This document shows, in pieces, positions 44,051 through 52,846 of a stretch of DNA of 53,148 nt. Positions within the stretch are counted from its first letter, which is position 1, and the number at the start of each line of letters is the position of its first letter. Both the position numbers and the translations under genes were made by a program. Source of the stretch: Legionellales bacterium (GTDB taxonomy: Bacteria; Pseudomonadota; Gammaproteobacteria; Comchoanobacterales; Comchoanobacteraceae); the NCBI GenBank assembly GCA_002690495.1, contig NZEV01000034.1, positions 1-53,148 on the forward strand, in the 5' to 3' direction. The notes beneath the pieces are model-generated. The model saw only the letters and a program-made list of their open reading frames with translations. It did no database searches and was not told where the DNA came from.

Positions 44051-44655
44051 GGAGCTTGATATTGACTGTGGTTGACAAAATGGCAAAAGAGCTTTGCGGT
44101 TTGCGTTGCATCATAGAGCGCTGAGTGTGCTTCTTGGGCATCATAACCCAGTTTGGTTGCTTTTAAAGCTTTAGCTAATACAGTCTCACCAACTAATAAT
44201 GCAGATAATGATACAGTATCTAGGGTACTAAAGGAATGAAACATAAATTTCACTTTTTGTCTTTGGCATGCGGCAGCAATAAAGCTATGATCAAAATGTG
44301 CATTATGGCCGACTAAAATGGCTTTTTGACATCCGGTTTGTTTAAGATGTTGCTCTACAAATTGTTCTAATTTCTCCATCGCTTCTCTTTCATTCAGCGC
44401 TAATCTGAAAGGGTGAAATGGTTTAATTTGATTGAATTCAAGTGCGTCTGGATTTAAGTTAGCGCCTTTGAAAGGGGCAACATGCTCATGTAAGGTATCC
44501 CCTAGTTCTAATAACTGAGCCTCACTCACCTGAACATTGATGGCTGCGATTTCCAGTAGGGCATCGGTTTTAGCATTAAAGCCAGCAGTTTCAACATCGA
44601 CGACAATGGGTAAAAATCCGCGGAATCTTTTTTTTAGCATTTGTATCATAGGCAC
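44047..44655 (-). CDS. rnt: Ribonuclease T
   Basis: A DEDDh 3'-5' exoribonuclease that trims tRNA and other stable RNA ends. Catalytic residues are D20 and E22 in VVDVETAGF, the Asp in GHNAHFDHSF, and the His and Asp in AHSALYDATQTAKLF. The typical RNase T insert FKGANLNPDALEFNQIKPFHPFR is present, which separates it from DNA polymerase III epsilon. The length is 202 residues; an ATG five codons in is an alternative start. Confidence 0.93.
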   Translation of the reverse strand: MPMIQMLKKRFRGFLPIVVDVETAGFNAKTDALLEIAAINVQVSEAQLLELGDTLHEHVAPFKGANLNPDALEFNQIKPFHPFRLALNEREAMEKLEQFVEQHLKQTGCQKAILVGHNAHFDHSFIAAACQRQKVKFMFHSFSTLDTVSLSALLVGETVLAKALKATKLGYDAQEAHSALYDATQTAKLFCHFVNHSQYQAP

Positions 44656-44704
44656 TCATTAAGCTCATTGTTAAAATAGGACATTTACAGTAATTGTAGG
44701 GCGA

Positions 44705-45430
44705 TTATCTTACTGCAGTCAAGGGCTCTGAAAGTGCATGTTGATAAGCAGCCAAAGAGATAAAGCCCAAAGAGAACATTTTTTTGAGTAAGGTATTCCG
44801 TCTTTTGAGTGCAATCTGAGGTGTCGAAATAGGGTTCACGCGTGATGGGGCTTTGGGTAATGTGGCAAGCATTGCCATTTGAGCTAGTGAAAGTTGATCA
44901 AGTGATTGGTCATAATAAATAGCTGCAGCTTCTTTGATGCCATATGCGTTATGACCAAAATAAATTTTATTCAGATATAATGTGAGGATCTCGTTTTTAT
45001 TGAGGTTGCGTTCTAATTTAATTGCAACTAATATTTCGCGGTATTTTCTCCAGAATGTTTTTCTTTTATGTAAAAAAAAGTTCCTCGCCACTTGCATGGT
45101 AATGGTACTGCCACCATCTCGTTTTTTGCCAGTCGTCACAAACTTTTTAGTTGCGCGCATGAGTGCACTTATATTCACGCCATAGTGTTTGTAAAAATCT
45201 TCATCTTCAGCCGCAATGAATGCGTAGACGAGCTGATGAGGTATTTCTTCAAATACACAAGTATCATCAGCATCGCGGTAAAATGGTTCGCCAATAATTT
45301 TAATATGAGTATTTTGATTGGTGAGCAAAGAGATGTCTGGAATCAAACACAGATAGCTATAAATGACAAAAGCGATTAGCACTATCGTCAATATAGAGGT
45401 TAATTGAATACATGTCTTGAGCATCTTCAT
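44705..45430 (-). CDS. Stand-alone PBP1A-type peptidoglycan glycosyltransferase (GT51)
   Basis: A 241-residue membrane-anchored glycosyltransferase that polymerises lipid II. An N-terminal helix (about 5-27) precedes the GT51 domain with catalytic Glu75 in AAEDEDFYKHYG, the GGSTITMQVARNFFL motif, the REILVAIKLE motif and LYLNKIYFG. The wording, including LPKAPSRVNP after the core, matches the front half of PBP1A rather than MtgA, which usually has GASTISQQTAKNLFLW. The protein ends just after the GT domain, so the transpeptidase half is absent. I use the ATG at 45430; an upstream in-frame start at 45478 would run into priA. It is divergent from priA, with 17 bases between starts. Confidence 0.88.
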   Translation of the reverse strand: MKMLKTCIQLTSILTIVLIAFVIYSYLCLIPDISLLTNQNTHIKIIGEPFYRDADDTCVFEEIPHQLVYAFIAAEDEDFYKHYGVNISALMRATKKFVTTGKKRDGGSTITMQVARNFFLHKRKTFWRKYREILVAIKLERNLNKNEILTLYLNKIYFGHNAYGIKEAAAIYYDQSLDQLSLAQMAMLATLPKAPSRVNPISTPQIALKRRNTLLKKMFSLGFISLAAYQHALSEPLTAVR

Positions 45431-45447
45431 ATTAACCTTTAGTATAG

Positions 45448-47571
45448 ATGAACATGGAAAACTTACTTGAAAAAACAAAAATTTTATCAGTAGTTATTTT
45501 TAAAGCGGGTGGACGTACTTTTGACTATAGCGACCCCAAGGGGTTGGCATCTTTAGGTTCAATAGTACAAACCTCGTTTGGTCGAAAAATGATTTTTGGT
45601 ATTGTCATTGAGATGAAAGAGGACAGTGACGTACCCTCAAATCAGTTAAAACCGATTCAAGCTGTGTTGCCAGCACCATTTTGTATTAATCAAAACCAAA
45701 TGCAGTTATTAAAATGGTTATCTCAATACTATCAAGTTGCGATAGGGCGATTAGTCACGAGTTGTTTTCCATTAACTGTTTTGGCCGATTCAGCGCCACT
45801 CAGGCCGTATGTAGGTGGATATGCATTGGACCATCAACAAGTTGGGCGTTTAACGAAAGCACAGAAAGCTTGTGTCACATGGATGCAAGCTTCTGAACAT
45901 CGTGTCTTTACGATCGATCTATTATTAGAAGCATTGTTTTCTAAAAGGACAATTCATGCTTTGATAGACCAACAAGTACTCGTGCCATTTCAAGACCATG
46001 AATTACCACAGATCCATTTAAGTCAGATGCAATCGGCCGTGTTTGAAAAGATCTCACAGCATCAGGGACCAGATTTATTATATGGTGTTACAGGCAGTGG
46101 TAAAACCCATATTTATATGGCTTTAACTCAAAAAGTCATCCAGGAGGGGCATCAAGTATTGATTTTAGTGCCAGAGATTGGGCTGACGCCTCAGACAATG
46201 GCGCGGTTTGTGGCGCATTTAGGGGTTTCTGTGACACAATGGCACTCAAAACTCAGTGATAGTCAAAGAAAGTCTGTGTGGTCTGCTGTGAGTCAAAATC
46301 AAATTGCTGTTGTGATTGGTACTCGATCTGCTTTATTTCTACCGTTTAGACAGTTAAAGTTGATCATCCTGGATGAAGAGCATGATTTATCTTTTTATCA
46401 ACAAGGGTATCCTTCTTATTCAGTTCGGGATGCTGCCGTTGTATTGGCAAAACAATCTCAAGCTAAAATTGTGTTAGGGTCTGCGACACCATCAATGGAG
46501 TCGTGGTCTAATGTGATCAAACAAAAGTACAGTTTACTAGAGTTAAATCAGTCATTTTCACAAGCAGAGAAACACATTCATATTGTGGACATGCGTAGGG
46601 AAAAATTAATTGATCAAATTGCTAAGCCAATTCTTGATCGCGCCCAAGTGGTGTTAGATCAAGGTAGACAAATGTTGTTTTTTCTTAATCGAAGAGGGTA
46701 TCATCCGGTGACATTATGTCATGCATGTGGTTGGGTTATGAAATGTGATCATTGTGATGTGAAGTTGAATTATTCAAAAATCACACATTCATTGCGCTGC
46801 CATTTATGTCAAAAATATTACTCATTGCCAACAGCGTGTGGACATTGTGCTTCAGATGAGATCATTCAAGCAGGTTTGGGTACAGAGCGGTTGACTGAAT
46901 CGTTACAGGCTCTTTTTCCATCGGTACCCGTGATCAGGATAGACGCAGACACGATGCAGTCTGCCAATAGTTGGGTGCGAGTCAGAAAGCAAATTCAAAA
47001 AGGGGAGCCAATGCTGATTGTTGGCACACAAATGATTGCAAAAGGACATGACTTTCATCATCTAACGGATGTTGCCATTATGGATACAGACCATGCTTTA
47101 TATGCTACTGATTTTAGGTCTATTGAGCGGTGGGGGCAGATGATTTTTCAGGTGGCAGGTCGGTGTGGTCGTGGTCAAGAGGGTGGCCATATTTGGGTAC
47201 AATCTCATATTCCTCATCACCCGGCATTACCAATGATTCAAGCTGGACAATATGATGCATTGATGAATTTTTTAATTGAGCAGCGCCAAGCTGCGCTTTG
47301 GCCGCCATTTAGTTTTTGTGCAAAGGTGAAGGATCTTGCCAATCACCAGCAAGCATTATTAGAGCGATTAAAGTATTGGCAAACACAGATTCAACATCAT
47401 CAGGTGGAGGTTTTAGGTCCGATCATCCCTCCAGTATCAAAAAGGAATAATGCATTTCATGGTTATTTATTGTTAAAGAGTAAAGAGCGCGACCCTTTAT
47501 TTCATGTCTGTCATGAATTAGTTAAACTAGGTGCAGTCGTAGAGGTTGATCCTCAAGAGTTGGACCATTAA
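45448..47571 (+). CDS. priA: Primosomal helicase PriA
   Basis: Restarts stalled replication forks by binding fork structures and loading DnaB. The N-terminal 3'-DNA-binding domain precedes a superfamily 2 helicase core with GVTGSGKT Walker A and the LDEEH motif. Two zinc sites are formed by cysteines in CHACGWVMKCDHCD and CHLCQKYYSLPTACGHC. The FQVAGRCGRG motif VI follows. The length of 707 residues is close to E. coli PriA (732). The start at 45448 has a second in-frame ATG two codons later. Confidence 0.96.
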   Translation: MNMENLLEKTKILSVVIFKAGGRTFDYSDPKGLASLGSIVQTSFGRKMIFGIVIEMKEDSDVPSNQLKPIQAVLPAPFCINQNQMQLLKWLSQYYQVAIGRLVTSCFPLTVLADSAPLRPYVGGYALDHQQVGRLTKAQKACVTWMQASEHRVFTIDLLLEALFSKRTIHALIDQQVLVPFQDHELPQIHLSQMQSAVFEKISQHQGPDLLYGVTGSGKTHIYMALTQKVIQEGHQVLILVPEIGLTPQTMARFVAHLGVSVTQWHSKLSDSQRKSVWSAVSQNQIAVVIGTRSALFLPFRQLKLIILDEEHDLSFYQQGYPSYSVRDAAVVLAKQSQAKIVLGSATPSMESWSNVIKQKYSLLELNQSFSQAEKHIHIVDMRREKLIDQIAKPILDRAQVVLDQGRQMLFFLNRRGYHPVTLCHACGWVMKCDHCDVKLNYSKITHSLRCHLCQKYYSLPTACGHCASDEIIQAGLGTERLTESLQALFPSVPVIRIDADTMQSANSWVRVRKQIQKGEPMLIVGTQMIAKGHDFHHLTDVAIMDTDHALYATDFRSIERWGQMIFQVAGRCGRGQEGGHIWVQSHIPHHPALPMIQAGQYDALMNFLIEQRQAALWPPFSFCAKVKDLANHQQALLERLKYWQTQIQHHQVEVLGPIIPPVSKRNNAFHGYLLLKSKERDPLFHVCHELVKLGAVVEVDPQELDH

Positions 47572-47575
47572 AGCA

Positions 47576-48280
47576 ATGATTTTTATTCCAGAACAACAGC
47601 AAACATTATCTATTGATCAAGTTGAGCGATCAGATTTTGAGCATTTTTATGCCTGTCCAGATAATCAACAAACGCTTGATATATTGCAATCAAGACAACA
47701 AGGGCAGCAGATTATCTTAGTAGGACCTGCTTTATCCGGATGTAGTCATTTGTTGAAGGCGTGTTGTTTGTATCAACCTTCATTAACTGCGATGTATATT
47801 CCTTTGAAGGTATGGTCTAAACGTGATACGGCATGTTTACAGCAGTTACACCATATGGATTTAATCTGTGTAGATGATGTGGATGTTTTAATTGATTTAC
47901 CTTTATGGCAAGAGGCGATGTTTGAGTTGATTAATACATGCACTCGCCATAATATTTCCATGGTAGTGAGTGCACATACATTGGTTGCACAATTAGATTT
48001 ATGGCCGGATTTGAAAACCAGATTGCAGGCCATGTTATATACACCTTTACGCTCTATTTCGAGTCAGCATTTGAGATCAGCACTGTTAGGGTTAATTCAG
48101 TCTCGTAATTTGAATGTTCATCCGCAGTTAGTGGATTATTTGCTGAATAATATCAGTCGAGACTATGGCATGTTAAAGCCTTTATTAATTGCTTTTGATC
48201 AATATTGTATGCGACAAAAGTGTAGCATGACGCCATTTGAATTCAAGCGATTTTATCCAACGTACCTGCATCACGATTAG
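47576..48280 (+). CDS. hda: Hda-like DnaA-family protein
   Basis: Homologue of the AAA+ region of DnaA; Hda with the beta clamp promotes DnaA-ATP hydrolysis and prevents re-initiation. The N-terminal QQQTLSIDQVERSDFEHFYA is the Hda-type beginning, with a possible clamp-binding QQQTL. The Walker A region reads GPALSGCSHLL (50-60), with Cys in the usual Lys place; E. coli Hda also has a non-canonical site. Walker B is LICVDDVD (96-103). The C-terminal lid follows (RDYGMLKPLLIAFDQYC). The ATG at 47576 lies 4 bases after the priA stop; an earlier frame start at 47546 is inside priA. It has 234 residues. Confidence 0.88.
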   Translation: MIFIPEQQQTLSIDQVERSDFEHFYACPDNQQTLDILQSRQQGQQIILVGPALSGCSHLLKACCLYQPSLTAMYIPLKVWSKRDTACLQQLHHMDLICVDDVDVLIDLPLWQEAMFELINTCTRHNISMVVSAHTLVAQLDLWPDLKTRLQAMLYTPLRSISSQHLRSALLGLIQSRNLNVHPQLVDYLLNNISRDYGMLKPLLIAFDQYCMRQKCSMTPFEFKRFYPTYLHHD

Positions 48281-48445
48281 TGTCTCGCTACACCACATCT
48301 TTCAATGGATGCTTTTTATAGATTAATCAATAGCTTAAGTCCAAAAATCAGGCATTTTAGGATAATTTGTCTATAATTCTTTTAAGACGTTGCAAGAGTC
48401 GTTCTTCATGATGATCTGAACTTGGCAACAAAAGGAATTGAGCTT

Positions 48446-51400
48446 ATGGACAAGAACAATACAGACCATCAATCATCTAAATTATTACATGAAAGTGGTA
48501 TTCAGTCTCACTGTTCACAAATGCTCAATGCTCTCTTTTCAAAAGATACCGATATTTTGGATCCTTTAGGTAAAGATGATGATTATCATTGGTATATAAA
48601 GTCTATTTACGATATTAATACAGAGTTAAAAAACGTTGCCCAAAGTGTATTGAGCCATAAAATCGAAAGATTAGATGACCCTCAAAAAGCGGATTATCTC
48701 ATTAGAAAGGAATGGGCAGCTTATTTATATGAATATTTTAGATCTCGCCCTAAATCGTTTGCGATCAGGCATAATAAGATGTACAGTGCTTTGCAAAAAG
48801 TGTTGTTTGGTTTATCTCATCTAAAGTCGCATCGTCCGATAGTCAGTTTTTCGAAGGATATCAATACGGATGTTATTGAGCGACAGCTCAAGGATACTCA
48901 GATACAGATTGATCGAATTAACGCGTTAAAGGCATTGTCACGACAAGATGATGTCTCTCACCCGAATCAATCAATACAGATTTTTCAAAAACTCATTAGA
49001 GCTGGACGTTCTGATCATCAAGCGCAATTAAGCACACAAGATACCAGAGCATTTAAAGATTATTTATTAAAAAGACATTTATCAATCAGTGAAGCACATT
49101 ATACGCAGGCACGACATGTATTTGATTTTTTATCTCTTTATACTTTGGAGGAGGTCAAGTCAGAGCAGTTTTTTAAGTTTGAGGCAGCGATTAATACTTT
49201 TTGTGATCGTGATGTTGATGAGGCTGCATTACGACAATTTGAGGGTAATGTGTTATCAATCGCATTTGATATTATGGCTTATGAAAATGAGCATCAAACG
49301 TCCATAAATGATTTACATTTGAAACTATCTTTTGTCGTTCAGTTGACTGCAGCCGTTCAATCTTTCCAGGACCCTGTCCTCCATTCTGAAGGCGGATCAA
49401 TGAATTTACAAGAGAAGCTAGAAGCGGTTTTGGAGGGGGTGAAGTCTAGATCATCTTCAGAACAGCCTTTGTCTTCTCAGTACACTGAATCACTTTTTAA
49501 GTTGTCATTGTCTGATTTGGCCTCAAAAAATAATATTGCGTATACGGATGAGCAAATTTGTTTACAATTTTTGCATGCCATACATGGTCAACCATTTTAC
49601 GAATTGAGTGTTAAAGACATATTGAAATATTCATCTGTCATTTTTAGTGTGAAATCGAGTGGGAATCCAGATTTTGTACTCACTCAGTTTCTTACTCGTG
49701 TGCCTATGAACCAATCAGCGAAACAGGTGATGGATCAGCTCAAAGGCATTTATCCTAAGTCCAGGGATCAGATGATGGCCTACATTAATATCATGAAGCA
49801 GCCACAATCATCGATTGCGCTGTCAGTGGCTGTTTTAATGACGATACCAGAGTCAGATCAAGTCTTGTTTTGGAGCACCGTTTCTGAATGCTTAGGTAAA
49901 GATGTTTACTCTTTTGAGGATGTACTAAATTATAATTCAAAACATGATGTATCAGCGCTGTTTCAAAGCCTAGAGCGTACTAAGGCATCGAACGAAGCCT
50001 TAGTAGAAGAGTTCAAAGGGCGTGAAGTTGAAGGTGAAGCGAGTGGTGTTAAACTGAATACTGCAGTATTAGCGCTACAACGAGAGTTACATGAAAAATT
50101 AGTTTATGCGGGTATTCAGTCTTCAGGCCATGTGGATGGTGATAGTTTGATTGCATGGTTGACGCTGTCTGATCAGATGAGTCAAGCTGATGAATGGTTG
50201 TCTGATGTTACACCAGTCAAGCTCACTCAGGGGCTGATTCACCAACAATTAGATACTGCACTCAAACATTTTAAGGTTGAGCGCGGGCGGCTAGACATCA
50301 AGCTCAAAGCAGCGAATCAAAACCTTTATAAGGTGCATCAATTATACGATGTGTTAGGTTTATTTTTCTCTGTATATGATCAAGTGCTTTATAAGCAAAG
50401 AGACTGGGGTTCACTTTCCATTCATGCGCATCATCGCAATCCTATCCATGTTGAGAGATTAAAACATGAAGAAAGAGTATTACTTGAGAAGGTCTTTGAA
50501 GTCACTAAGACGGATCATCCAAAGGCAAGTTATCAGACGCTTGTTCTAGCGTTAGAGGGTGTTAATAGGCTGGTTCTCTCATATCAGACCATGGGTCAAG
50601 AACAACTATTAGATTGTCTTTATACAGGTGTCAATAAGCAAAACCAGCGTCGTTTTATTAAAAGTGTCAGTGAGATGTCTGAGGATGATTTTAAGTTTCA
50701 GTCGACTAAAACACCTTCAAAAATAGCAGAGTTGATTGAGTACTATATTCAAATGACTCAGATGCCACATGATGCATTATCGGCACTTTTAGTTGAAAGC
50801 ATGTCGCAGGCAGAGATGTCACAATTATTGCACAAAACAGGCACACACACATTGAGTGTAAAGGATATGGTTGCGTTTTTAGAAACACATCCTGAGATGG
50901 CGAGATTATTAGCTGAAAGATATTTAATTTCAACCAAAGTCATGGAGATTATTTTTTATTTGAAAGATATAGAGATTGCTCGTCAGTCTTCAGATTATGC
51001 TTTTGTAAATTATCAGCTTTATAAAAAAGACCCTCAATTGTTCTATCACGCATTAAGTTATGAGGTGGATTCTGCGGAAATGTTTGGGTTCTTAGTGCGT
51101 AATTTTGCTCCAAACTTGAGGGTGTATGGTGCGGATGAGGCGCGTTCATTAGAGGGTCATATTGATACATTCATTGTGAATAGTTTGAATGGATTCAAGT
51201 TGCCTCAGTTTGAGAACGTGTTGAGCTTTTTATTTGTAATGTGTGCGTTTATTGCATTCTGGTATAGTCTCTCTAATCCAGTTGGGCTATTCATGGGGAG
51301 TATTTTTATCGGGTGTTCAATTATTTTCAATACCCATCAGCAGACAGATCATATTGGTATTGTTTCTTATTTGAGTAAATCTGTATTTAGTGCGAACTTT

Positions 51401-52297
51401 GATTCTCGATTAAGTGACTTGCTGCAATTAGTTTGGGATGAAAAAGCGCAATTAGATTCTTTTTTGAAAATTTTAAATGAGGTCTCTAAAGAGGATCAGC
51501 CTAATATGTTACGTTGGTTTGAGGATCCAGGATTAGCTCATCAAAATCTAGATCAATGTTTATCAAACATGAATGCTAAAGGCAGTTCGCTTTCGGCGAG
51601 ACTGAGATCATTAGGGGATTATCAGCGTATTCGGTTATTTAATGATTTGGGATTATTAAAGTCTAAATTGTTTTTTAAAGATGTCCTTGTGTTTTATGAG
51701 AGACTTCGTTGTGAAGATCAGGCATTCGTTGTGATCAACGAGCTGGACAAACGTTTTCCTCATGTTGGAAGAGAAAATATTACTGCTGCTATGTTAGCAC
51801 ATGCGCCAAGTTGTGTAGCCCATGATCAACGTCAAGGCGTTGCTTTTGATGGTCATCAGCATGGCACCTTTAAAGGCATGTCTTTATTCAATCAGGATCA
51901 AATGTTGAATGTGTGTGCGCACCTTAGAATCTCACAAAATATTGAAAAGCAATTGTTATCGCTTGAAGATGCCAATGACATCAAGGTTCGCCCAGAGTTC
52001 AAGTATGAAGGTTTAGATGGGCTATCTCCTCAAGATCAAGCGTTACTGTACTCACAAACAACCATTGGGGGAATTAGATCACTGGTTGGTTTACCTGGCT
52101 CATGTTTGGGCAATAATGTGCATAATCGACGTTTTGCACTCCAAGTGTTGGATGACTATCGCAAAAGATCAGAGGCGCAGTTAGTGACTAATAGGGTCAT
52201 GCCATTAGGTGCATTAACAAAGGGGCTATTCACACAAGAATCAGCGCTGCCATGGTATTATAATGATTATAATTCTTCTAAGGGATCTTCTTTATAA
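48446..52297 (+). CDS. Very large protein of unknown function with two membrane helices
   Basis: At 1283 residues this is by far the largest gene here, and I recognise no family. The start is the ATG at 48446, with an AAGGAA site 8 bases upstream; a TTG at 48422 is possible. No signal peptide is present. The sequence is mostly charged and helical, and two adjacent hydrophobic segments at about 924-941 and 945-961 could form a hairpin in a membrane. A weak motif of the type hS(h)(K/E)D(h)L recurs near 387, 488, 803 and 1075, which suggests divergent helical repeats. The last 170 residues are less repetitive and include HDQRQGVAFDGHQHG and GLPGSCLGNNVHNRRF. Size, lack of family and possible host association would fit a secreted effector or a large scaffold. 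Confidence 0.7.
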   Translation: MDKNNTDHQSSKLLHESGIQSHCSQMLNALFSKDTDILDPLGKDDDYHWYIKSIYDINTELKNVAQSVLSHKIERLDDPQKADYLIRKEWAAYLYEYFRSRPKSFAIRHNKMYSALQKVLFGLSHLKSHRPIVSFSKDINTDVIERQLKDTQIQIDRINALKALSRQDDVSHPNQSIQIFQKLIRAGRSDHQAQLSTQDTRAFKDYLLKRHLSISEAHYTQARHVFDFLSLYTLEEVKSEQFFKFEAAINTFCDRDVDEAALRQFEGNVLSIAFDIMAYENEHQTSINDLHLKLSFVVQLTAAVQSFQDPVLHSEGGSMNLQEKLEAVLEGVKSRSSSEQPLSSQYTESLFKLSLSDLASKNNIAYTDEQICLQFLHAIHGQPFYELSVKDILKYSSVIFSVKSSGNPDFVLTQFLTRVPMNQSAKQVMDQLKGIYPKSRDQMMAYINIMKQPQSSIALSVAVLMTIPESDQVLFWSTVSECLGKDVYSFEDVLNYNSKHDVSALFQSLERTKASNEALVEEFKGREVEGEASGVKLNTAVLALQRELHEKLVYAGIQSSGHVDGDSLIAWLTLSDQMSQADEWLSDVTPVKLTQGLIHQQLDTALKHFKVERGRLDIKLKAANQNLYKVHQLYDVLGLFFSVYDQVLYKQRDWGSLSIHAHHRNPIHVERLKHEERVLLEKVFEVTKTDHPKASYQTLVLALEGVNRLVLSYQTMGQEQLLDCLYTGVNKQNQRRFIKSVSEMSEDDFKFQSTKTPSKIAELIEYYIQMTQMPHDALSALLVESMSQAEMSQLLHKTGTHTLSVKDMVAFLETHPEMARLLAERYLISTKVMEIIFYLKDIEIARQSSDYAFVNYQLYKKDPQLFYHALSYEVDSAEMFGFLVRNFAPNLRVYGADEARSLEGHIDTFIVNSLNGFKLPQFENVLSFLFVMCAFIAFWYSLSNPVGLFMGSIFIGCSIIFNTHQQTDHIGIVSYLSKSVFSANFDSRLSDLLQLVWDEKAQLDSFLKILNEVSKEDQPNMLRWFEDPGLAHQNLDQCLSNMNAKGSSLSARLRSLGDYQRIRLFNDLGLLKSKLFFKDVLVFYERLRCEDQAFVVINELDKRFPHVGRENITAAMLAHAPSCVAHDQRQGVAFDGHQHGTFKGMSLFNQDQMLNVCAHLRISQNIEKQLLSLEDANDIKVRPEFKYEGLDGLSPQDQALLYSQTTIGGIRSLVGLPGSCLGNNVHNRRFALQVLDDYRKRSEAQLVTNRVMPLGALTKGLFTQESALPWYYNDYNSSKGSSL

Positions 52298-52755
52298 TTA
52301 GGTTTGTTTAGAGAGACTGTTGCGGGGATGTCATTTTTCATGAGTGTCGCACGAGTATCTCCTAGACGCCATGTCAATGACATGGGTTCATCATTGATTG
52401 CATACAACCATTCGACATGACCGCTTTCTAAGTTTTTAATGCTACAGCCTGTTTTCGAAAGTTCAAGGACAGAAGATTGAATGGCGCTGAGGAAAAGTTT
52501 TAAATCAGTTAAAACGTCATAGACGCCTTCATTTTCTTTGTGTGAGTTTTTGGATAAATCAAGTTCATCAAGATCAAAGTCATTGTCACTACAGCCTATC
52601 ATATTGAGTGCATCTTTAACTTGCGCGTTCAGTTGGTGAATGCGGATAAAGGTGCTTTCCAAAAATGGAATCATTTTGTTAACATCATCAATAGTAATAG
52701 ATTGGTTTTTTGTGAGATTTTTGAGTTTATGATTGTGAGAGAAGTTTTCTTGCAT
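52267..52755 (-). CDS. DUF2203-like protein
   Basis: A 162-residue soluble protein. The N-terminal ITIDDVNKMIPFLESTFIRI matches the start of the DUF2203 family (T.eeAn.llP.l). The middle region is a helical hairpin, and the C-terminal LSKTGCSIKNLESGHVEWLY...MSLTWRLGD mirrors the family's G..vKd.e.GlvDf....v.L.WrlGE. The function of that family is unknown, and this is a pattern match made by eye. The gene overlaps the end of the 1283-residue gene by 31 bases, tail to tail, and is divergent from tkt. Confidence 0.7.
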   Translation of the reverse strand: MQENFSHNHKLKNLTKNQSITIDDVNKMIPFLESTFIRIHQLNAQVKDALNMIGCSDNDFDLDELDLSKNSHKENEGVYDVLTDLKLFLSAIQSSVLELSKTGCSIKNLESGHVEWLYAINDEPMSLTWRLGDTRATLMKNDIPATVSLNKPNYKEDPLEEL

Positions 52756-52846
52756 AAAGAGTACATTGACTATAAATCCATAATAGCTGTGATCGAAAAA
52801 GATGTCAAGTTTATTTATCCAAAGCGCTCAGGTATACTGAGAGAAT

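Noticed and set aside
47576-48280. Calling the Hda-like protein a pseudogene or a dnaA remnant because Walker A lacks Lys
   Set aside because: Hda proteins tolerate a non-canonical Walker A, the frame is intact, the length is normal and the Hda-type N-terminus is present.
50706-51170. Open frames on the minus strand inside the 1283-residue gene
   Set aside because: They are short, overlap one another, lack ribosome sites and lie within a long intact frame on the other strand.
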